From: Gnetum montanum
Lineage: Eukaryota; Streptophyta; Gnetopsida; Gnetales; Gnetaceae
Assembly (NCBI GenBank): GCA_015680685.1
Contig: MNCI01038293.1
Location: 275,992-303,414, forward strand
Reading direction: 5' to 3'
Length of the DNA: 27,423 bases
Each line of letters begins with the position of its first letter. Position 1 is the stretch's first letter. Shown piece after piece: positions 8,911 to 16,749 of this stretch. The notes under the pieces are model-generated. The model had not been told where the DNA came from, did not search any database, and worked only from the letters and a program-made list of their open reading frames with translations. A program made the position numbers and the translations under genes.

Positions 8911-9815
8911 ATGAATTCTCTAGGATTCTCATGAAGGACCTTGCAGAGGCCACTATGTAGGGAAATGCATGGCCATAAGAATCCTAATGGAAGGATACTA
9001 TTGGCCCATAAGATTTAGGGATGCCCACCAATTTGTCAAGTCTTGTGAATGTTGTTAATGTGATGAGGGGATGAATGCTCGTATGGAAGGTCCTCGACAA
9101 TGGATTTAACCACTAGAACATTTTGACATATCGGGCATTGATTTCATGAGTCCCATCACACCCATGTGTAATGGGAAAGCATATATTATAGTAGAAGTTG
9201 ACTATTTCACAAAATGGGCTGAAGTGATGGCCGTTACAGATTGCACATCATCCACTACGACTAGATTTATACAACATATTGTAAATAGGTTTGGGATGTT
9301 GCATTCACTAATTTCTGATAATGGGACTCATTTCACAAGTACCAAATTTAGAAAATTAATGCAACACTTGGGTGTAGAACATAAATTAACAACACCTTAC
9401 CACCCCCAAGCCAACAATGAAGTAGAGGTAACCAACTGGGAGATTACAAAAATATTAATGTGAACCATTAGCAAATATAGGAAGGATTGGATCACAACAC
9501 TTAATGATGCTCTCTAGGCTACCGATTAGCTTGGAAACTTCCTATTGGATATTCTCCCTATGAGTTAGTATACAAAAAAATTCCAATGCTTCCAATTCAA
9601 TCTAAGCTTCGTACACTCTCAACAGCCTATGATCTAAAACTTGACCTAACTTCAGCACAAAAGGAAAGATTTATCTATCTAAAAGTGCTAGATAAAAATT
9701 GCTTAGTGGCACTATCTTTAAATGAGGTGAATAAGGCATTTAGTAGGCAATTCCATGACCTTAGAATTAGGAAAGTAAGGTTTCAACCAAAAGATAAGGT
9801 CCTCTACTAGAACCT
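8911..9815 (+). pseudogene. Integrase of element 2 (H2C2 and DD35E core)
   Basis: This integrase would insert the cDNA into the genome. The zinc-binding part reads HEGPCRGHYVGKC, then GYYWPIRFRDAHQFVKSCEC (about 8927-9054), giving H2C2. The core keeps all three catalytic residues: Asp at 9200-9202 (VDYFTKW), Asp at 9317-9319 (SDNGTHF) and Glu at 9425-9427 (VEVTN). The last two are separated by 35 residues, as in a DD35E enzyme. The core is open for 105 codons (9146-9463). Further down come stops and a shift; the stretch 9586-9810 (LKVLDKNCLVALSLNEVNKA, then FHDLRIRKVRFQPKDKVL) is the C-terminal part, with RKVRFQPKDKVLY typical of Ty3/Gypsy tails. Confidence 0.9.
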
Positions 9816-10062
9816 GACACATGTACCTCAAAAGGAAAAATTTCAAACATTTTGGGAGGAACCTTATATAATTAATCAAACATTTTCCTTTGGGGCCATG
9901 ATAATTTACAAACCTAATAGAAAAAATAAAAAGTAGTTGGTCAATATCCAACAAGTCAAACCTTTCCTAAAACCAAGATTGGCGAGTGTAACTACTGCCT
10001 CACCTGATGGACATCCACATTCTATTTTTCAAATCTCCTCCTTCCAACTCAGTCATGGGGGA
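9816..10062 (+). pseudogene. C-terminal tail of pol, element 2
   Basis: Reading on from the integrase C-terminus gives QKEKFQTFWEEPYIINQTFS, FGAMI and VNIQQVKPFLKP, which fits the GPY/F-like end of Ty3/Gypsy integrases (F...W.GPY.I), with EEPYII in that place. It ends near an AGTCATGGGGG block (10051-10061), identical to the PPT-like block at 15266. Confidence 0.6.
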
Positions 10063-11632
10063 GATGGCCATCCATGCTAACTATTATCATGGCCTCTCAG
10101 TTTTTCTACCCTTTTTTCACATTTTTGATTTTACAAATTTTTTATTTTCAAATTTTTCTAATTTTATACCATTTTTGGTACATTTAAATTTTCTTTATTA
10201 TTTTACACTTTATTATATATTTTAAATTATTTTTTTCTTTTATTTCTTTTGATTTTGTGTGATATTTTCTCATTTTTGCTAATAAATTGACTTTATTGTC
10301 ACAGGACGCAATGTTGTTGTTGCTATTTACTAATGATGGTTTGTGCTTAATGTTTGATTATTGATGTCTGGTTTCTATTTTTGAATTCTAATGTTTGATG
10401 AATTTGACATGGTTTATTTTTCATGGGACAGGTAATGAGTCCACGTCATCCAATCATCTAAAGAACTCTATGGTTTTCCTTGTGTGGGAATTTGAGGTTT
10501 ATTTTTCATTAAAAAAATTTAATCAATTAATGACCTTGGTAGTTCTAGAATTAGGAAGGATCCAAAGGTTTGTAAAGGGTGTGAATTCAAGGAGACTCAA
10601 TACTCTCTGTACTCTTCTTCTTGCTTAAGTGCTTAAGTGTTTTTTATAGACTTCTTACCATTTCATACCACCCAATTAAAGGAAGAAAAATAATGTCATT
10701 ACATGGTGTGATTTCCATCATTCAAGAAAAAAAATGATGCAAATTCAAAGCACACTCCTTTGACATGAATAAGTCCTCGCATGGTGTGGTTCCCATTTCA
10801 AAAAAAATGAAAATTCAAAGAACATCCCTTGGACAAATAAAAGGATTACAAGCACTAATTATGGGACTCAAAATACATACACCTATGCCTGAAGGTCTCC
10901 TCTAACTAAGGACCTCTCTCTTTCACTTCGTGCTTCTCTCTCCACTTTGTGGAATGGTGGTTGTCTTGCAGGGAAATTCTTGTGTCTCGAGTGAATGGAT
11001 TGGTCTTAGAGTGATGATGTGAAGTCATTGAAGGTGGATGGCTTTAGTTTGAATTGAGGATCAAACTTCTCAGGTCATTTTAACCCAATTCCACAAGGGA
11101 CTTTTTATGACCTCAATTTGGAACTCCATTACACCTTCTCCATCATCCATCCATGCTACCATAACTCACCTCACTACTGAGTTCTATGTTATGGTCTATC
11201 TCTTAGTATGACATATTGGGATTCTTGAATGGATTCTTTTAGGTTGGTCCTTAACTTGTCATGATCATTAAATCAACTATGGGGCTCACAAACTCCTTAT
11301 TTGAGGTTATGCAAGGGCATAAATGGCATGAGCCTACTATGGGGAGGATCCACTTGCATAGCTTTTGTCTTGATTAGTTAAGGTTCCTTACCTTTGACAT
11401 CACTACAATCTTATATTTTTTATTTTCCATTATGTAAACTACTTAGTACTCCTTAATCTTGCATTCATCCATTGAATCAATTTTTCTCCATTTCTAAAAT
11501 TTATGAACTTGAATGCCCTCTTCTCATGATTTCATACTATTCTTGGTCTTCTAAGCTTTCATTTGACACGAATCTCATCAAAAAATTTCTTATATCTTGA
11601 AATTTTGACCAAAGTCAATGATGGTGAACAAC

Positions 11633-11705
11633 TACGTCGATGAGGCCTCAACGATGCAGCTAACCACATTAACAAGGCCCCATCAACAAGGCCTCATCGA
11701 TGTAA
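11633..11705. repeat. Cluster of AGGCCT-centred palindromes inside element 2
   Basis: Three modules follow each other: TCGATGAGGCCTCAACGATG (11637-11656), AACAAGGCCCCATC, and AACAAGGCCTCATCGATG. They resemble the U3 modules of LTRs B, C and D, but no TATA box or R block follows. Confidence 0.65.
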
Positions 11706-12160
11706 TACAAAAATACTACATATACAGCCAAACACTTTGGAATTTTTTGTCATTTTCTCATAACACATGGGGAAACATTGTAATTTTTCAAAGCGCAAAA
11801 CCTTCTAGAGTCCATAACTTTCAAACTGCTTGTCCAAATCACTCCATTTTCGAGCTTGCACTTAACAAAGATAAGATCTTTATCATGGAGGCCACAAAAC
11901 TTAAGGTTTCTGATGCAATTTTTTGAAAAAAAAAATTCTAACTCCCCCAAGGGGTTAGTAACCTTAATCATACATAAACATCATTTTTTTTCCAAGTTAA
12001 CCCTTCCAACAACCTTCAAGATAAATTATCAATGATAAGTCATAAATATAAATAAAAATTAAGTTAATTAAATCAACCATAATCACAACTTAGCCAAGTG
12101 TAATAATCCTCAAGAGTTAAGGTATCCTAATTTTTTTAAGGTTACACAATGATTACTAAT

Positions 12161-12183
12161 CCATGGTTCTATTGTGATTACAG
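12161..12183 (+). promoter_or_regulatory. Probable 3' splice site before the extra ORF of element 2
   Basis: GATTACTAATCC (12151-12162) is a branch-point-like motif. It is followed by TGGTTCTATTGTGATTACAG ending at 12183, and the ATG of the long ORF starts at the next base. The inverted copy (near 19110-19150, minus) and element 1 (1300-1310) have comparable AG ends at the same place. Confidence 0.55.
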
Positions 12184-15003
12184 ATGACACCCAAATAAAA
12201 GCATCTATAGGAAGGAGAACCCTTACAACCATGGGAGAAACAACCCAAAGCTAGAAGGGGCCAATAGGAACAAGGCCAATAACAACAAGAGGTGACCCAT
12301 GCAATAGGACCTCTTTGTGTGGAGCCCGAAGTGGAATCTATTCAACAGATTCCAAAAGAAAAAGTGCCTACAGAACAATCTCAATGAGGAGAAGTGCTAG
12401 GACCTGTGTCAAGGCTTGAGGTCACTCTTACTCAAGCTTACCTAGATGTCATTAAGTCCCACAAGATCCAAAGATCAGTTGTTCATGAGATAAAATTTGG
12501 ACCATTTTTGGAAAAAGCTCTAGAGGATGTCAAAACATAATTGCAAACCTCTCCCATGTGGCCAACCATCACAACTAGTGGGGAGTGGTACATGGGAGAG
12601 ACCTATCTCTTCTAGAATAGCCAAAGGCTAGGGTCCATTGTAAAAATAAAGGATGTTCAAGTGTCCTACTTGACAAAGGTCATCACATAGGCACTGTGGT
12701 TGCCATACATTAGATCACAGTTGGTAGAGATATCAACAAAAGACAATCCTAAGGCAAAAAGGGAGTAAACCTAGCAATGCTACGAGATGGACCATAAAGA
12801 GTATGGCACGCTCACAGAAACAGAGCAAATTTATGTTAAGGTTGTGGCCTATCACCTCAATTCAATAATGAGGCCAAGTAAGGTAACTACTTTCTTTGCT
12901 CAAGCATGCATCTCTTTGAGTGGGAAATTTCCTGTTAACATTCCACAACTAATTTCTTTGAAGATCAAGAAGAATTTTAAGAAGAATAAACATGGAAGGA
13001 AGACCCTGCCCTTTCCATGCCTTATCAAAAAACTTTGCAAGTGGGTAAGTATTGTTCACTATTTAAATGACACTCTCAAGCACACTCCCTTAGCCTCATG
13101 GGTAGAAATCATGAAACATAAAATACTAGCAACCATTCAAGAAGAGGAGCTATAACCACCATCACCCACTTAGGACACAACACTAAAGGCCCATGTAGTC
13201 CTTGAGCATATGAGACAAATCTTATAGTGGCTCTTGAGCTAACAAGAGAAATAGGCAGGAACAAGTGGGATGGATCCATCTATGTATCAGCCAGTAATGA
13301 GTCACCTTCATGAGGTGACCTAAATAGTTAGCCAGATGGAGAGGGGTGGTTTCATTTTCTCTGTCCAAAGAACTCAATTGTCTTTGAGGTTTGATTCCAA
13401 TGCTCAAGAGATGACGGTGTCATTAGCAACACATCATCTATTCCTAGAAATCTCTAGGAATGTTGCCACTTTCTTGATGAGGTTAGAGGAAGGTGAAGAG
13501 GTAACTATCTTGGTGATGTAGCATCAAGGACAAGAGATAGTAGAAGAAGTGGTAGCTAACCATGTAGCTAAAGCACTGAATACACCTATGATTTCTATAA
13601 CAGATGTATCTACACTCCAAGATGTGTAAATGTCCATAAGCATGATTAGTGAGAAATTGAATGCAACCCAACATGAACAACTACTAGAACGACTAGTAAG
13701 AACTAGACAACTGACTCTGAATATCATTGATCTTCTGAAGAACATCACTGCAACCTAATCAAAGTTGCTAAATGCAAGGGGCATATGCATCATTTTGGAG
13801 GGGCAACTAGAAATAGCCCAAGAGAAAAATCAATTCTTGGCCATGAAGGTTACTGAACTTTATGCTTGACTTTCAAAACAAATAATCCTCAGTCCAACAA
13901 TGATAATAGATGAAGCTATCAAGCAACTTTAGGAACAGTTTCAAAAAGCTAAGGAGGAAGTAGTAATGACCATATTCAAATAGTCCATGACAGAAGCTGA
14001 AACACACTCAATTAAAAAGAACTTAAATCAAATGCATCAATAAAATGAAACATTGACCATGTAAAATCATCATTTATGAAATTTTGATCAAATGCAAGAA
14101 TTCATTCATCAACAGCAGGAGAAACTTGCTAAATTCAACACTAAACTGAGGAAATTAGCCATGAAGAACCATAGTCTATCAATGAAGAAGATACACACCT
14201 TGCGACAAAAGTTTACCATCAAAATCACTACTTGGAAGAATGAAGCTCTCAAGTTTGAGAGAGTGAAAAATCGCTATAAGGACTAGGTTGGCTTGCAAAA
14301 GGAAATTAATGAAAGATAAATCCAAATGGCAAAGGCCAAAGTAAATGAAGCCCTCTAACAACTCCAAAAAATAAAAGAGATGTGGCAGCCCATCCTTGAT
14401 GGGATTAATGCCTACAATAAAGCGAATATCTGCTTGAAGGAGCTGTAGATCAAAGAAATGATAGAGTATATGGAGTTGGTCAATCTTTGTTATGCAAACT
14501 TGGTAATGCTAACAGCTGGACAACTATGGTTAGAATTAGAGAAGTAAGTGGCTAACTCGTATCTGCTATACAAGATCGAGTTCAAACACCATAAGGACAC
14601 CAAGAAAAAGCTTGAGACTGCTAATGCTGAACTTGAAGTCCTTAAAGGATGATTCATAGATCAATGATCCATTACTAAGGACTTAGCTAGATGGATGAAT
14701 GACTACCAGGAGTTGAAGAACACAATGCGAGCATTCAACATTGAATGCAAATAACTTATTGCCTATTTTGTCAATGTCAATTAGTTGTTTCCAGTGATCC
14801 CATGTCCTTTGGATGTGCCCATTCCAACCCACATTGGGAAAGCTGCTTGGATGGTGCATGATCCTAGGAGTAAGGAGGATAAAATGAAAGCACTACTAGA
14901 TGCTTTTCACCTTCCACCTGAAGTTGCAATAGCAACAGGACAACCACAACTGCCTCAACCACCGCTAGTGCGTGAAGTTGGTGAAGGTTCCTCGAAGCCT
15001 TAG
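12184..15003 (+). pseudogene. Extra 3' ORF of element 2, 940 codons in one frame with about 35 stops (plant-transposon-protein-like)
   Basis: Starting at ATG 12184, one frame reads coherently to 15003 with no frameshift, broken only by TAA/TAG/TGA. It lies in the env-like position. N-terminal part: GPFLEKALEDV (near 12500), SGEWYMGETYLF (near 12580), KIKDVQVSYLTK. Middle, open at 12787-13155: DHKEYGTLTETEQIYVKVVA, then FFAQACISLSGKFPVNIP and LPFPCLIKKLCKW. This is reminiscent of the plant-transposon-protein domain of plant retroelements, where a similar FPSLI..LC pattern occurs. From about 13700 to 14750 it is long, Lys/Gln/Glu/Leu-rich and helix-forming, probably coiled coil (QQQEKLAKFNTKLRKLAMKN). 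The tail (14785-15003) is Pro-rich. I see no signal peptide or membrane anchor, so an envelope protein is not supported. An inverted homologue at 16750-19560 shows the protein was real. Function is unknown. Confidence 0.72.
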
Positions 15004-15265
15004 GAACCACCACTACCTAGGACCATTTGATCTTCTCCAACAAGCTTCACATCATCAAGGAATGTGTTGTTCGGTTTTTAAAGGATTCTATTATGCTATT
15101 CAATTTTATGTCCTAAACACTAGCATTTTGTAATGTGTTGATCCATACACCTGGGCACTCCATTTTTGGTCAGGTTAATCAAGCTTGTTTTGTTGAAAGA
15201 AAAGTCAATCAATAATTTCATACCTTCCCAATTTTGTAAAAGAACTTGAGGATGAGTTTTAATTT
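15004..15265 (+). other. 3' untranslated region of element 2
   Basis: This stretch between the extra ORF and the PPT matches the end of element 1 (about 1500-1666). Shared blocks include AATAATYTCATACCTTCCCA and the following GAACTYGAGGAYGAGTTTT. The conservation between copies with and without the long ORF suggests a required 3' terminal region. Confidence 0.6.
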
Positions 15266-15278
15266 AGTCATGGGGGCA
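15266..15278 (+). other. PPT-like block before the 3' LTR of element 2
   Basis: AGTCATGGGGGCA directly precedes the TG of LTR C, in the place where plus-strand synthesis is primed. It is the same block as at 1667. Confidence 0.6.
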
Positions 15279-15408
15279 TGATAAGTCATCATTAGTTGGT
15301 TGCTTTGATGAGGCCTCATTAATGCAACCAACTACGTTGACAAGGCCTTGTCAATGCATCTCGTCTTGCATCGACAAGGCCTTGTTGACATAGTGTCTAT
15401 TTGTCATC

Positions 15409-15416
15409 TATAAATA
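15409..15416 (+). promoter_or_regulatory. TATA box in LTR C
   Basis: TATAAATA lies directly behind the third palindromic module. The following 180 bp match LTR B to the AATAAA at 15590-15595. Confidence 0.65.
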
Positions 15417-15589
15417 TGTGCCTACCAGCCGCATTTATAAGAAGTCAAGATTTCAGTAGTAGCAAAGCTCTTGCATTTTTTTCCATTTGAAATTTAGAAT
15501 TTTTTCCCTGAGTGCCCGCAGCAGGAGTCATTAAGTGTACATATCTTTATTTCAACATTGTTGTACCTAAGCATGATAGTGTGTGTAGC

Positions 15590-15595
15590 AATAAA
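15590..15595 (+). terminator. AATAAA poly(A) signal in LTR C
   Basis: AATAAA in the context GCAATAAAGA, as in LTRs A and B. In the 3' LTR it would define the end of the genomic RNA. Confidence 0.5.
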
Positions 15596-16197
15596 GACAA
15601 GCTTTCTAATAAACCTTGCAATACTTTGGATAGATTAGCTATTTTATTTATGAATTTAATGTTTTTAATAATTTATTAAATGTTTTCGATTAGTTATCAA
15701 ATAGTTTCTAGTTATTACGTTAATGAGATAATTAAGCAAGATAGATTACACACATAAGTACAACTACTTTGAGCATAACATGTATTCACTTGGTAATCCT
15801 AGCAAAATTATTGCTTGGTACACCCAGTAGCATGGTGTTTGGTCACCCAGTAGTGGATATGTGGGTTTAGGAAATGTATGAAAAGTGGGAACGAATACTT
15901 ATGTTAGGATTAGTCAATTAGTCATTTAGATTAGTTAATTAAACTCCTTTTTACCTACATTTTGAGCACCCATAAGATAAAATAAAAAATGATAAAAATC
16001 AGATGCCTCAGTTACACTTAACCATACCAACAAACATCACAAGTGTAATTGGGAGGAAAACGATTAACCTTAAAGCTAGATTTACTTCCTAAAGGACTAG
16101 TGCACTAGAAATGATAAAGTCTGCAAAATTCGACCAAATTATGCTTGAATGCTTGTGATTCTTATGGTTTGGGGTAGGGGTACCTCGCTACTCATTA

Positions 16198-16202
16198 GCA
16201 GT
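16198..16202. repeat. Right target-site duplication of element 2 (GCAGT)
   Basis: It pairs with GTAGT at 2911-2915, four of five bases identical. The single difference is a C/T transition, in keeping with the decay seen across the window. Confidence 0.55.
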
Positions 16203-16749
16203 TAAAACATTAAATACATTAGCATTTTTAGCTTAAAAGATAAATACAATAGCTTATGAGTTGCATATTTACATTACACACAACTTGTAATGCTCATATG
16301 AGCATATGAAACTATAACCAATACAGATCACAACCTATTTAGGCCAGATTTATAGTCGATTTCAAGACTTTTTGGTACATCAAGCTTCCCAGAGAAAAAA
16401 TAGTAAAGTAAAGTTGCAGATTTTACAGCCTTTCAACACCACTTTCAGTGCCTTTCTTTTTTTTTTCTTTTTTACAATTTAACAAAATCAGCATATATCC
16501 CATAGATGAATTAGAATACCAGTGAAGATTAAGCATGACACATACCCTACCATTTGCACTATATTTTGAAAATACTTTGCATTCTCTAACCTCTATATCA
16601 ACATTGTTTTCTCACAATTAATATAAAATTTTCAACTCTTATTTTTCCAATATATATAATTATTTTTACTATATTTTTAATATCACCTTTTGAAGTCTTC
16701 CACATTGCATTTTTTTATTTTCTCTTTTTTGTTAAATATGCTTGTTATA
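16203..16749. other. Unassigned AT-rich DNA between element 2 and the inverted fragment
   Basis: It contains homopolymer T runs and no coding potential on either strand. No LTR-like block is seen. Part of it could be the strongly diverged rest of the inverted element beyond the region I can align. Confidence 0.35.

Larger units (their letters stand above)
10063..12183 (+). other. Spacer between pol and the extra ORF of element 2; candidate intron
   Basis: There is no credible gene in these 2.1 kb. It is AT-rich, with a T-rich part at 10100-10270. Its middle (10380-11400) has a homologue at 1-960. Two acceptor-like sites are visible: TTGTCACAG at 10304 and GTGATTACAG at 12183. A donor-like ACAG/GTAATG lies at 10431/10432. 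A block of AGGCCT-centred palindromes occupies 11633-11705. Its end (about 11760-12183) matches the inverted fragment at about 19110-19560. In Athila-type elements the 3' ORF can be expressed from spliced RNA, so much of this may be intron. Confidence 0.55.
2916..16197 (+). mobile_element. Element 2: complete, decayed 13.3-kb Athila/Tat-like Ty3/Gypsy retrotransposon with an extra 3' ORF
   Basis: LTRs of 860 bp (2916-3775) and 919 bp (15279-16197) bracket a decayed tRNA-Asp primer-binding site, gag, protease, RT, RNase H, integrase, a 2.1-kb spacer, a 940-codon extra ORF and a PPT-like block. Near-matching 5-bp flanks (GTAGT/GCAGT) support a single insertion. The LTRs differ at roughly 12-15 percent of sites by eye, many of them transitions, plus indels, so the insertion is old. 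Frameshifts occur in RT and before integrase, and stops occur in every coding region, so it cannot move by itself. The gene order with a long ORF between pol and the 3' LTR is that of Athila and related plant elements with an env-like position. Confidence 0.88.
15279..16197 (+). repeat. 3' LTR of element 2 (LTR C, 919 bp)
   Basis: It opens TGATAAGTCATC after the PPT and ends GCTACTCATTA, where the family end CTCATCA has lost its CA to one C-to-T change. It is longer than LTR B because U3 carries three palindromic modules instead of one: ATGAGGCCTCAT at 15308-15319, the perfect 18-mer TTGACAAGGCCTTGTCAA at 15337-15354, and a core ACAAGGCCTTGT at 15374-15385. A TATA box lies at 15409-15416 and AATAAA at 15590-15595. 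Confidence 0.85.

Noticed and set aside
9718-9954. Minus-strand 78-codon stretch at the end of pol
   Set aside because: Antisense to the integrase C-terminus, with no own support.
12184-15003. Extra ORF as a retroviral-type envelope gene
   Set aside because: The position fits, but I see no signal peptide, no transmembrane anchor and no cleavage site; the protein looks soluble with a coiled coil.
12184-15003. Use of a variant genetic code with stop reassignment, since the frame is intact
   Set aside because: All three stop codons appear, and at several sites the inverted copy has Trp or Gln; C-to-T decay explains them more simply.
15279-15416. Palindromes in U3 as rho-independent terminators or bacterial operators
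   Set aside because: The surroundings are clearly a plant LTR with TATA box and AATAAA; there is no T-run after the palindromes.
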